Assembly (NCBI RefSeq): GCF_023072595.1
Contig: NZ_JALLGK010000001.1
Location: 1,302,001-1,366,000 of the forward strand
DNA: 64,000 nucleotides
Direction: 5' to 3'
From: Streptomyces sp. XM4193
GTDB taxonomy: Bacteria; Actinomycetota; Actinomycetes; Streptomycetales; Streptomycetaceae
Part shown: positions 28,456 through 37,159 of the stretch, one piece after another
How positions within the stretch are numbered: position 1 is the first letter of the stretch
Layout of the letters: the number at the start of each line of letters is the position of its first letter
Program-made: the position numbers and the translations under genes
Notes under the pieces: generated by a model
What the model was told of the DNA's origin: nothing
Database searches by the model: none
What the model saw: only the letters and a program-made list of their open reading frames with translations

Positions 28456-28705
28456 GGGGGCGGTGTCCTTCCCGGGACGACGGTGCGGCTGGTGCGGGGC
28501 GGGCCCGGCACGGCCCGAGGGAGCGCTCACCCTGGGCGCTACGTCAGGTTAAGCGCATATATGACAGATATGGTGGATTCCGGAACCGTGCCGACCCCCG
28601 GGTCAAGGCCCGGGAAATGGGGGACCATCGGCCCAGGAGCCCCTCCCATCACAGCGGAGGCCGGCCTCTGGATCGACGACGGCGCGCGACCACGGGAGGC
28701 AAAGG

Positions 28706-30412
28706 GTGAGGACAGCGACACTGGGACCGGCGGAGCGGGCGGAGGCACTCGCCCTGATGGCCGAACGGGAGCTGGACGTACTGGTGGTCGGCGGCGGCAT
28801 CGTCGGCGCGGGCGCCGTACTGGACGCCGCGACCCGCGGCCTGTCCACCGGCATCATCGAGGCGCGCGACTGGGCCTCGGGCACCTCCAGCCGCTCCAGC
28901 AAGCTCATCCACGGCGGGCTGCGTTACCTGGAGATGCTGGACTTCGCCCTGGTGCGGGAGGCGCTCAAGGAACGCGGCCTGCTGCTGGAGCGGCTCGCGC
29001 CGCATCTGGTCAAGCCGGTGCCCTTCCTCTACCCGTTGCAGCACAAGGGCTGGGAGCGGCTGTACGCCGGTTCCGGGGTGGCGCTGTACGACGCGATGTC
29101 GATCTCCTCCGGGCACGGCCGCGGGCTGCCGGTGCACCGGCACCTCTCGCGCAAGCACGCGCGGCGGGTCGCGCCGTGCCTGCGCAAGGACGCCCTGACC
29201 GGAGCCCTCCAGTACTACGACGCGCAGGTGGACGACGCCCGCTTCGTGCACACCCTGGTGCGCACCGCGTCCTCCTACGGCGCGCTGGCGGCCAACCAGG
29301 CCAAGGTCGTCGGCTTTCTGCGCGAGGGCGAACGGGTCGTCGGTGCGCGGGTGCAGGACGTGGAGTCCGGCGGCGAGTACGAGGTGCGGGCCCGGCAGGT
29401 GGTCAACGCCACCGGCGTGTGGACCGACGACACCCAGGCGCTGATCAGCGAGCGCGGCCAGTTCCATGTGCGCGCGTCCAAGGGCATCCACCTGGTCGTG
29501 CCGCGGGACCGCATCAACTCCACCACCGGGCTGATCCTGCGCACCGAGAAGAGCGTGCTGTTCGTCATCCCCTGGGGGCGGCACTGGATCGTCGGCACCA
29601 CCGACACCGCCTGGGACCTGGACAAGGCCCACCCGGCCGCGTCCAGCGCGGACATCGACTACCTGCTGGAACATGTGAACTCCGTGCTGGCGACCCCGCT
29701 GACCAGGGACGATGTGGAGGGCGTGTACGCCGGTCTGCGTCCGCTGCTGGCCGGGGAGTCGGACGCGACGAGCAAGCTCAGCCGGGAGCACACCGTCGCC
29801 CACCCGGTGCCCGGCCTCGTGGTGATCGCCGGCGGCAAGTACACGACGTACCGGGTGATGGCCAAGGACGCGATCGACGAGGCCGTGCGGGCGCTGGACC
29901 ACCGGGTCGCGGACTGCTGCACCGAGCAGGTGCCGCTCGCCGGGGCGGAGGGTTACCACGCGCTGTGGAACGCCCGCGCCAGGCTCGCGGCCAGGGCCGG
30001 CTTGCATGTGGTGCGCGTCGAGCATCTGCTGGGCCGCTACGGCTCGTTGACCGAGCAGCTGCTCGAACTCATCGCCCGGGAGCCGGAGTTGGGCAAGCCG
30101 CTGCCGGCGGCGGACGACTACCTCAAGGCGGAGATCGTCTACGCCTGCACGCACGAGGGTGCGCGCCACCTGGAGGACGTGCTGACCCGCCGCACCCGCA
30201 TCTCCATCGAGACCTTCGACCGCGGCACCCGAAGCGCCCGGGAGTGCGCCGAGTTGATGGCCGGAGTGCTCGGCTGGGACAGGGAGCGGATCGCCCGCGA
30301 GGTCAAGCACTACGAGAAGCGGGTCGAGGCCGAGCGGGAGTCCCAGCGGCAGCCCGACGACCTCACCGCCGACGCCGCCCGGCTGGGCGCGCCGGACATC
30401 GCCGCGGGCTGA
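28706..30412 (+). CDS. glpD: Glycerol-3-phosphate dehydrogenase (aerobic, FAD)
   Basis: Membrane-associated flavoprotein that oxidises sn-glycerol-3-phosphate to DHAP and feeds the quinone pool. 568 aa: FAD-binding VVGGGIVGAGAVLDAATRG, SSRSSKLIHGGLRYLE, VNATGVWTD, and the C-terminal domain from about 415 (TEQVPLAGAEGYHALW...). GTG start with GGGAGG six bases ahead. An AT-rich CATAT-N7-ATATG element at 28556-28572, about 135 bases upstream, is the only promoter-like feature in the gap; no glpF or glpK is in the window. Confidence 0.97.
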   Translation: MRTATLGPAERAEALALMAERELDVLVVGGGIVGAGAVLDAATRGLSTGIIEARDWASGTSSRSSKLIHGGLRYLEMLDFALVREALKERGLLLERLAPHLVKPVPFLYPLQHKGWERLYAGSGVALYDAMSISSGHGRGLPVHRHLSRKHARRVAPCLRKDALTGALQYYDAQVDDARFVHTLVRTASSYGALAANQAKVVGFLREGERVVGARVQDVESGGEYEVRARQVVNATGVWTDDTQALISERGQFHVRASKGIHLVVPRDRINSTTGLILRTEKSVLFVIPWGRHWIVGTTDTAWDLDKAHPAASSADIDYLLEHVNSVLATPLTRDDVEGVYAGLRPLLAGESDATSKLSREHTVAHPVPGLVVIAGGKYTTYRVMAKDAIDEAVRALDHRVADCCTEQVPLAGAEGYHALWNARARLAARAGLHVVRVEHLLGRYGSLTEQLLELIAREPELGKPLPAADDYLKAEIVYACTHEGARHLEDVLTRRTRISIETFDRGTRSARECAELMAGVLGWDRERIAREVKHYEKRVEAERESQRQPDDLTADAARLGAPDIAAG

Positions 30413-30427
30413 GAAGGCGCCCCCGTA

Positions 30428-30467
30428 CGGGAGTTGGCCCCGCGCACCGCGCGGCGGCCGGCTCCCG
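30428..30467 (+). terminator. Terminator of glpD
   Basis: Outer stem CGGGAG (30428-30433) with CTCCCG (30462-30467), middle GGCC/GGCC, and inner CCGCGC-acc-GCGCGG. It lies 16 bases after the glpD stop. Confidence 0.7.
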
Positions 30468-30589
30468 CGGCCGTGTGTGGTGCAACGCACTGGTCTGCAC
30501 CAGAGGTCACGTTGGCCCCGTACCTCAGCTCCGCTCCGCATGGGTGACAATAGGTCCGACTGCTGGGGCGGGCTGACGCGAGGGGAAGC

Positions 30590-32461
30590 ATGGGCGAGAA
30601 CGCCGAAAATGCTGCCAAGGGCAAGGAGACCGGTCGGCTCCTGGGTGGGCGCTACCGCCTCGGGGACGTGCTCGGGCGTGGCGGTATGGGCACCGTGTGG
30701 CGGGCCAGGGACGAGGTGCTGGGCCGTACGGTCGCGGTCAAGGAGCTGCGGTTCCCCTCCGACATCGACGAGGAGGAGAAGCGGCGGCTGATCACCCGCA
30801 CCCTGCGCGAGGCCAAGGCCATCGCGAGGATCCGCAACGGCAGCGCCATCACCGTCTACGACGTGGTGGACGAGGACGGCCGCCCGTGGATCGTGATGGA
30901 GCTGATCGAGGGCCGCTCGATCGCCGACATCATCAAGGAGGACGGCCCGCTGACGCCCCGCCGGGCGGCGGAGGTCGGACTCGCGGTGCTCGGAGTGCTG
31001 CGTGCCGCCCACCGCGAGGGCATCGTCCACCGCGACGTGAAGCCGTCGAACGTCCTGGTGGAGGAGGACACCGCCCGTGTCATCCTGACCGACTTCGGCA
31101 TCGCCAAGGTGGAGGGCGACCCCTCGGTCACCTCCACCGGCATGCTGGTCGGCGCGCCCTCCTACATCTCGCCCGAGCGTGCGCGCGGCCAGCGGCCGGG
31201 GCCGCCGGCGGACCTGTGGTCGCTCGGCGGACTGCTGTACTGCGCGGTCGAGGGACACCCGCCGTACGACAAGGGCTCGGCGATCGCCACACTCACCGCC
31301 GTGATGACCGATCCGCTCGAACCGCCCACGAGCGCGGGCGAGTTGGAGGAGGTCATCTACGGGCTGCTGCTGAAGGACCCGGAGAAGCGGCTGGACGAGG
31401 CCGGGGCGCGGGTGCTGCTCCAGGCCGTGCTGGACGGTCCCGAGGACTCCGAGCGGTTGCAGCAGGACTCGTCCTCCACCGTGGTGCTGCCCGCCCGGGG
31501 CGCCAAGGCCGCCAGGACCGCCGAGTACGCCAGGACCACCGAGCACGACGCGGCGGGCAGCGACTCCGCCAAGCGCGAGGAGCGCGGCGAGGACAGGCCG
31601 TCGAGTGCCAAGCCCGCCGCCGTACCGGCCGCCCACGCCTCCTCGGGCGCGTCCGACGGCGGTCCGGCCGCGCCGCGGCCCGCACGCGCCGGCGGCGAGT
31701 CGGGTTCCAGGCGCTCCGTGGCGCTGATGGCCGCCGCGGTCGCGGTGGTGCTGCTCGGCATCCTCGGCGCGGTCATCGCCTTCGCCAACAGCGGTGGTGA
31801 CGACGGTGGTTCGCCCGACAAGGGCGACAGCGCCGCGGCCGGTGGCGGCGGCGAGGACGCCAAGGGCTCCGGCGGCGGCGAGGAAGAGGGCTCCGACAGC
31901 GGCGGCGACTCCGGCAAGGGCGAGGAGGGCTCCTCCGCCGGTGGCGACACGGACGGAAAGAAGGGCGACAAGGACGAGAAGGAGAGCGAGGACGGTCTGC
32001 CCCAGGGCTACAAGGAGCTGACCGACAACACCTTCCGCTTCGGCATGGCGATGCCCGAGGACTTCTCCCGGGTCGCCACCGCGGGCCGCAACTCCGGCGG
32101 CATCTACGCGACTTCGCGCGGCAGTGTTCCCAAGATCCAGGTCGACTTCACCGACAGCCCGACCAAGAGCGCCCTGCGCGCCTGGCAGTTGCTGGAGTCC
32201 GCGGTGGCCACCGGCAGCAAGGACTACCGCAAGCTCGACATGCAGCAGGTCGAGTGGCGCGACTACCCGACCGTCTCCGACTGGCACTTCGAGCGCGAGG
32301 AGAACGGCGAGCGGGTGCGGGTGCTCAACCGCGGATTCAAGGTCGACGACGACAACGGCTACGCGATCGTCATCACCTGCAAGGCTTCGGAGTGGGAGGG
32401 CGAGGAGTGCACGACGATGCGCGAAACCGCCTTCGACTCCTTCCGCCCGCAGGGGAGTTGA
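30590..32461 (+). CDS. Receptor-like Ser/Thr protein kinase (PknB family)
   Basis: 623 aa. Cytoplasmic kinase domain about 18-290: glycine loop GRGGMGTVW, Lys51 in AVKELRF, catalytic HRDVKPSN (Asp149), DFGIAK (Asp168), and SPERARG in place of APE. A disordered charged linker (about 290-375), one membrane segment near 376-399 (SVALMAAAVAVVLLGILGAVIAF), a Gly/Ser/Asp-rich stalk, and an extracytoplasmic domain (about 470-623) with no PASTA repeats. All catalytic residues are present. The next gene encodes a partner-like pseudokinase with the same kind of outer domain. ATG with GAGGGGA. Confidence 0.95.
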   Translation: MGENAENAAKGKETGRLLGGRYRLGDVLGRGGMGTVWRARDEVLGRTVAVKELRFPSDIDEEEKRRLITRTLREAKAIARIRNGSAITVYDVVDEDGRPWIVMELIEGRSIADIIKEDGPLTPRRAAEVGLAVLGVLRAAHREGIVHRDVKPSNVLVEEDTARVILTDFGIAKVEGDPSVTSTGMLVGAPSYISPERARGQRPGPPADLWSLGGLLYCAVEGHPPYDKGSAIATLTAVMTDPLEPPTSAGELEEVIYGLLLKDPEKRLDEAGARVLLQAVLDGPEDSERLQQDSSSTVVLPARGAKAARTAEYARTTEHDAAGSDSAKREERGEDRPSSAKPAAVPAAHASSGASDGGPAAPRPARAGGESGSRRSVALMAAAVAVVLLGILGAVIAFANSGGDDGGSPDKGDSAAAGGGGEDAKGSGGGEEEGSDSGGDSGKGEEGSSAGGDTDGKKGDKDEKESEDGLPQGYKELTDNTFRFGMAMPEDFSRVATAGRNSGGIYATSRGSVPKIQVDFTDSPTKSALRAWQLLESAVATGSKDYRKLDMQQVEWRDYPTVSDWHFEREENGERVRVLNRGFKVDDDNGYAIVITCKASEWEGEECTTMRETAFDSFRPQGS

Positions 32462-32622
32462 GCGGATGTCGGCGACACGGGTACCTGGCACCGACTGACA
32501 GGTTGCGGCAGCACGTCGCCGCGGGGGCACGTATCGTGAGGTACTGAGCTGTGGACGTTCTCCGCCGCAACGTGGCGGCGGAAGAGCGGATCTGACTGTT
32601 TCGCACGCTGTGGGGAGGCGCT

Positions 32623-35238
32623 GTGGACGCTTATGCGGGGAGGCTTCTGGCCGAGCGCTACCGTCTGCCGCTTCCGCCCGCGGAGGAGTACGAGCTCCGC
32701 GAGTCGCGCGCGTACGACACCGCCAGCGGGCAGGAAGTCCTGGTGCGCCAGGTGCCGTTGCCCGAGGTGGTCGAGGCCGAGCTGCTCGGCGAGCCGGGAT
32801 TCGGCGGCCGCAGCTCGCTGGGACGGGCCACCAGGACGCCGGACGATCCTGCGGTGCGGCGCGCGATCGACGCCGCGCTCGAAGCCAGCCGCATCCCCGA
32901 CCACCCGCGGCTGGACCAGGTCTTCGACGTCTTCGTCGAGGACGACGGGCTGTGGATCGTCAGCGAGTTGGTCGCCGCCCGGCCGCTCGCCGCGGTGCTC
33001 GCCGAGGCGCCGCTCACCCCGCACCGCGCGGCCGAGATCGCCGCGGACCTGCTGGCCGCGCTCAGCGCAGTGCACACCTACAGCTGGACCCACCGCAACA
33101 TCACCACCCGTACGGTGCTGATCTGCGAGGACGGCCGGGCGCTGCTCACCGGCCTCGCCTCGGGCGCCGCGGAGGAAGCGCTCAGCGGCTACGACCCGTT
33201 GCCCACGAACGGCCCGATGGCCCCCTCCCCGCCGGTGCGCGGACTGCGCGGCCCGGCCGAGCACCCGCACCCCGAACAGCCCTCCGGACGGGGCGAGTCC
33301 GGGCACGGCGCGGACGCCGGCGGTGCCGGTGCCGGGTACGGCGATCCGGGCGACGACGCGGTGGTGGACGCGGAGGCGGAGTTCGCCGAGGAGTGGCCGG
33401 TCCCCGAGGTCGAGACTCGGCCCGAGGCGCGTTCCGAGGAGGCGTCCCGGGAGGCGGACGACGGCGATCTGGCCGACGAGGGGCCCGCCCCGAAGGAGGC
33501 TCACGGCCCGTGGGGCGGCGACAAGCCGGGCCCGCCGATGGCGATTCCGGTGCAGCTCGGCTACCGCCCCCGACACACCACGGACGAGGGCTCGACCGGC
33601 GACGGCTCTGCCGAGGAACCGGGCGGCGGCGTGCGCGGCGGTACGGACAGCGGACAACTCCCGCCCGGCGAGGACGAGTTGGGCCCGCTGGACTTCGAGA
33701 AGGCGCCGCATCCGCAGGCAGGGCACGAGGGCGGCGACGGCCGCTTCGGCCCGCACCCCCACGGGCAGGACGCCTGGGCGACCGAACACCCGCCCCCCGC
33801 CGACGCACCGGACGCACCAACCGACGCACCGGACGCGTACGGAACACCGGAGACGTACGACGCACCGGACGCGTACGCCGAGGCCGAGCCGTACGCCGGC
33901 GACGCGGAGCGGTGGGGCGGCGGTGAGAGCGCCGCCGGCCCGTACCGCGGGCCGGTCACCTCGCTCGCCGCCGAGCGGGCGCGGCAGGCGCGGATGACGA
34001 TGGTCGGCCCCGTCACCGAGCGCTGGGCGCCCGAGCAGGCCGGGCCGGTCTACGAGAACTGGCGGCTCGCCCCGCCGGTCGGGCCGCCCGCCGATCTGTG
34101 GGCGCTGGGCGCGCTGCTCTTCCGTACGGTCCAGGGCCATGCGCCCTATCCGGAGGAGAACACCGCGGAGCTGGTGCAGCTGGTCTGTGCCGAGCCGCCG
34201 GCGTTCGCCGAGGAGTGCGGCCCGCTGCGGCCGGTGATCGAGTCGCTGCTGCGCCAGGACCCGACCGAGCGTCCGAGCTACGAGGAGCTCAGCGGCTGGC
34301 TGCGTTCGCTGATCAGGTCCGCGCCCGAGCCGGACGCGGGCCGACGGGTGGTCAGCGCCGGACTGCCGCCCGGCGGACGGCGTTCGGACCCCAGGCGGCT
34401 GCCGATCATACGGCGGCGCGGGGAGCTGGTACGGCGACGCCGTGCGACGCGTGAGCCGGTTCCGGCGGAGCGCCGGCGGCACCGCAAGCAGAGCGCGAAG
34501 CCCGCTGCCCGTACCGGTGGCGATCCGCGCAAGCTCGGCCGGCTGATAGTTCTCGGTGTGTTCGTGCTGGTGGTCGCCGTGATGGTGGGTGCGGCGCTGC
34601 TGATGCCGAAGTCGGAGGGCGACTCCAACCAGCGCGGTTCGGTGGACGGTTCGAGGCCCGCTCCCTCGGAGACCGGCGAGGGCGGCAGCGGCGGCGAGGA
34701 CGAGAAGCCGGGCGAGAGCAGCGACGGCGGGAAGGGCGACAGCCCCGAGCCCAGCGGCGGCGCCGACGACTCCGACGAGCCCGCCGCCCCCGAGGGCTAC
34801 CGGGTTCAGGACGATCCGGCGGGCTTCCGGATCGCGGTGCCCCAGGGCTGGGCGCGTGGCCAGACCTCGGACGGCCAGGTCCGGTTCCGCAAGGGCGCGA
34901 TGGAGCTGGTCGTCGTGCCCGGCCGGGACAGCGCCGACAGGTTCGGCAAGGATCCGCGGAACTACCAGCTCTCCGACCAGCCGGAGCTGGCCGACTACCG
35001 CGACGCCACCGGCTGGAAGACCAGCAGCGGGGTCCGGACCATCACGGTCGGGGACACCGCCATGGCCGAGGGCGAGTTCGGCTGGGAGTCCGGCGGCAAG
35101 CAGACGGTGGTGCGCAACCGCGCGATGCTGCTGGGCGGCAAGTACCACGTGGTGCTGGTCAAGGGGCCGCAGGGCAGTCGTGCGGAGATCGACGAGCACT
35201 TCACCGCAGTCGTCGACACCTACCGCGCCGGCGGCTGA
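32623..35238 (+). CDS. Membrane pseudokinase with a large activation-segment insertion
   Basis: 871 aa. The kinase fold is recognisable but catalytic residues are missing: no glycine loop; the VAVK lysine is Arg42 (VLVRQ); HRD is HRN (Asn159) and the following Lys is Thr161; DFG is replaced by TGL at about 176-178. About 290 residues of acidic, Pro/Gly-rich low complexity (roughly 180-465) separate this from the C-lobe, which resumes at RWAPEQ (467-472) and PPADLWALGALLFRTVQGHAPY. A membrane segment near 640-662 and an outer domain (about 720-871) like that of the preceding kinase follow. GTG with GGGGAGG. Likely a scaffold or receptor (inference). Confidence 0.9.
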   Translation: MDAYAGRLLAERYRLPLPPAEEYELRESRAYDTASGQEVLVRQVPLPEVVEAELLGEPGFGGRSSLGRATRTPDDPAVRRAIDAALEASRIPDHPRLDQVFDVFVEDDGLWIVSELVAARPLAAVLAEAPLTPHRAAEIAADLLAALSAVHTYSWTHRNITTRTVLICEDGRALLTGLASGAAEEALSGYDPLPTNGPMAPSPPVRGLRGPAEHPHPEQPSGRGESGHGADAGGAGAGYGDPGDDAVVDAEAEFAEEWPVPEVETRPEARSEEASREADDGDLADEGPAPKEAHGPWGGDKPGPPMAIPVQLGYRPRHTTDEGSTGDGSAEEPGGGVRGGTDSGQLPPGEDELGPLDFEKAPHPQAGHEGGDGRFGPHPHGQDAWATEHPPPADAPDAPTDAPDAYGTPETYDAPDAYAEAEPYAGDAERWGGGESAAGPYRGPVTSLAAERARQARMTMVGPVTERWAPEQAGPVYENWRLAPPVGPPADLWALGALLFRTVQGHAPYPEENTAELVQLVCAEPPAFAEECGPLRPVIESLLRQDPTERPSYEELSGWLRSLIRSAPEPDAGRRVVSAGLPPGGRRSDPRRLPIIRRRGELVRRRRATREPVPAERRRHRKQSAKPAARTGGDPRKLGRLIVLGVFVLVVAVMVGAALLMPKSEGDSNQRGSVDGSRPAPSETGEGGSGGEDEKPGESSDGGKGDSPEPSGGADDSDEPAAPEGYRVQDDPAGFRIAVPQGWARGQTSDGQVRFRKGAMELVVVPGRDSADRFGKDPRNYQLSDQPELADYRDATGWKTSSGVRTITVGDTAMAEGEFGWESGGKQTVVRNRAMLLGGKYHVVLVKGPQGSRAEIDEHFTAVVDTYRAGG

Positions 35239-35426
35239 CCCGGGACACCCGCCGTCGCGGTGGGCGCGCCCCGCCGGGCCCGTACGCGGCACCCGCGCCC
35301 GACGCCCCTCCCGCGCTCCGGGCGTTCTCCCGCATCCCGCATCCCGCATCCCGGGCGTTACGGGCGGACGCGGCGGCTCGGGACGTAATGCGCCAGTAAT
35401 CGCTGGCAGATTTTCTGGAAAAGTGT

Positions 35427-35465
35427 TACCCGCGGGTACCCATTGGTTTTCCCGGGCTCTACTCT
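35427..35465 (+). promoter_or_regulatory. Palindrome and leaderless -10 upstream of gabD2
   Basis: TACCCGCGGGTA (35427-35438) is a perfect 12-bp palindrome in the 233-base gap. TACTCT (35460-35465) then sits six bases before the ATG at 35472, with no SD. The palindrome would cover the -35 region, as expected of a repressor site. Three copies of CGCATCC in tandem occur at 35331-35351. Confidence 0.55.
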
Positions 35466-35471
35466 CTGCCT

Positions 35472-37070
35472 ATGACGCAGACGCAGGACAGGAATCCGGC
35501 CGCCACGGCCCCCGCCGGCACGCGCGACGCCGCCGACGTCGTCACGCCCGAACTCCTCGCGCGCCTGACCCGCGGTGTGGCCGGCAGCGGCAAGACCGTC
35601 TCGCACACCCCGTTCACCGGCGAGAAGCTGGCCGACCTGCCGGAGGCCACCGCCGAGGACGTCGAGGAGGCGTTCGAGCGCGCCCGGAAGGCGCAGTGCG
35701 AGTGGCAGCACTGGCCGGTGCGGCGGCGTGCGGCCGTACTGCTGCGCTTCCACGACCTGGTGCTCGAGCGCCAGTCCGAGGTGCTCGACCTGATCCAGCT
35801 GGAGACCGGCAAGGCCCGGCTGCACGCGCACGAGGAGGTCCTCGCGGTCTGCGTCGCCGCCCGGCACTACGGCCGCAAGGCGCCCTCCTACCTCGCGCCC
35901 AAGCGTCACCAGGGCGCCATCCCGGTGCTGACCCGGGTGAGCGAACTGCGGCACCCGCGCGGTGTGGTCGGGCAGATCGCGCCGTGGAACTACCCCTTCG
36001 AGCTGTCCGTCGGCGACGCGCTGCCCGCCTTCGTGGCCGGCAACGCCGTGGTGATGAAGCCCGACACCGAGACCTCGCTCACCGCGATGTGGGCCAGGCA
36101 GCTGCTCATCGAGGCCGGACTGCCCGAGGACGTCTGGCAGATAGTCCTCGGCGAGGGCCCGGTGATCGGCCCCGAGGTGGTGAACCGCGGTGACTACGTC
36201 TCCTTCACCGGCTCCACCGCCACCGGCCGCCGGGTCGCGCAGCAGGCCGCCGCCCGGCTCGTCGGCTGCTCGCTCGAACTCGGCGGCAAGAACGCGATGA
36301 TCGTGCTGCCCGACGCCGATCTGGACAAGGCCGCCGCCGGCGCCGTGCGGGGCGCGTTCTCCTCCGCGGGACAGCTCTGCATCTCCATCGAGCGGCTCTA
36401 TGTGCACGACTCGATCGCGGACGCCTTCCTGGAGCGCTTCGTCGCCCGTACGAAGGCGATGCGGCTCGGTTCCGCCCTCGCCTACGGCGCCGACATGGGC
36501 TCGCTCGTCTCCGAGCAGCAGCTGAGCAACGTCACCCGGCACGTGGCCGACGCCGTCGAGCAGGGCGCGACCGTGCTCGCCGGCGGCCGGGCCCGGCCCG
36601 ACCTCGGCCCGCTCTTCTACGAGCCGACGATCCTGGACGGCGTCACCGGGCCGATGACCGTCTGCACCGAGGAGACCTTCGGCCCGGTCGTCTCCGTCTA
36701 CCGCTTCCAGGACGTGGAGGACGCCGTCGAGCTGGCCAACTCCACTCCGTACGGTCTCAACTCCAGCGTCTGGTCGACCAACGGGCGCCGTGCCCGCGAA
36801 ATCGCCGCCCGGCTGCGCACCGGCACCGTCAACGTCAACGAGGGGTACTCCTCTGCCTACGGCAGCGTCAGGGCGCCGATGGGCGGCATGGGCGACTCCG
36901 GTCTCGGCCGTCGTCACGGCTCCGAGGGCATCCTCAAGTACACCGAGGTGCAGACGGTCGCCCACCAGCGGCTGCTGCCGATGGCGCCGTCGATGGGCAT
37001 GGACGACCGGCGGTACGCGGCGTTCATGTCCCGCTCGCTGAAGGCGATGAAGGCACTGCGCCTGCGCTGA
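35472..37070 (+). CDS. gabD2: Succinate-semialdehyde dehydrogenase (NADP+)
   Basis: 532-aa aldehyde dehydrogenase. GQIAPWNYPFELSVGDALPA, the coenzyme loop FTGSTATGRRV, catalytic Glu in LELGGKN, and catalytic Cys in GQLCISIERLYV are intact, and the C-terminal GMGDSGLGRRHGSEGI is that of the GabD2 group. It oxidises succinate semialdehyde to succinate by family inference; other aldehydes are possible. A leaderless start is likely. A GMC oxidoreductase follows, separated by a strong hairpin. Confidence 0.93.
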   Translation: MTQTQDRNPAATAPAGTRDAADVVTPELLARLTRGVAGSGKTVSHTPFTGEKLADLPEATAEDVEEAFERARKAQCEWQHWPVRRRAAVLLRFHDLVLERQSEVLDLIQLETGKARLHAHEEVLAVCVAARHYGRKAPSYLAPKRHQGAIPVLTRVSELRHPRGVVGQIAPWNYPFELSVGDALPAFVAGNAVVMKPDTETSLTAMWARQLLIEAGLPEDVWQIVLGEGPVIGPEVVNRGDYVSFTGSTATGRRVAQQAAARLVGCSLELGGKNAMIVLPDADLDKAAAGAVRGAFSSAGQLCISIERLYVHDSIADAFLERFVARTKAMRLGSALAYGADMGSLVSEQQLSNVTRHVADAVEQGATVLAGGRARPDLGPLFYEPTILDGVTGPMTVCTEETFGPVVSVYRFQDVEDAVELANSTPYGLNSSVWSTNGRRAREIAARLRTGTVNVNEGYSSAYGSVRAPMGGMGDSGLGRRHGSEGILKYTEVQTVAHQRLLPMAPSMGMDDRRYAAFMSRSLKAMKALRLR

Positions 37071-37072
37071 CC

Positions 37073-37103
37073 GGTGGGCGCCGGTCACGTCCCGGCGCCC
37101 ACC
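37073..37103 (+). terminator. Terminator after gabD2
   Basis: GGTGGGCGCCGG (37073-37084) and its complement (37092-37103) form a perfect 12-bp stem with a 7-base loop, beginning two bases after the gabD2 stop. Confidence 0.85.
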
Positions 37104-37159
37104 CCCGACTTCACCCAACTGTGGGGCTTTTGAGCCGCACCCTCACTTCGGAGGTCCCC

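Noticed and set aside
28649..35349. Very long minus-strand frames (1293 and 996 aa) opposite glpD and the kinases
   Set aside because: Antisense shadows; compositions rich in Arg, His, Leu and Gly with no motif.
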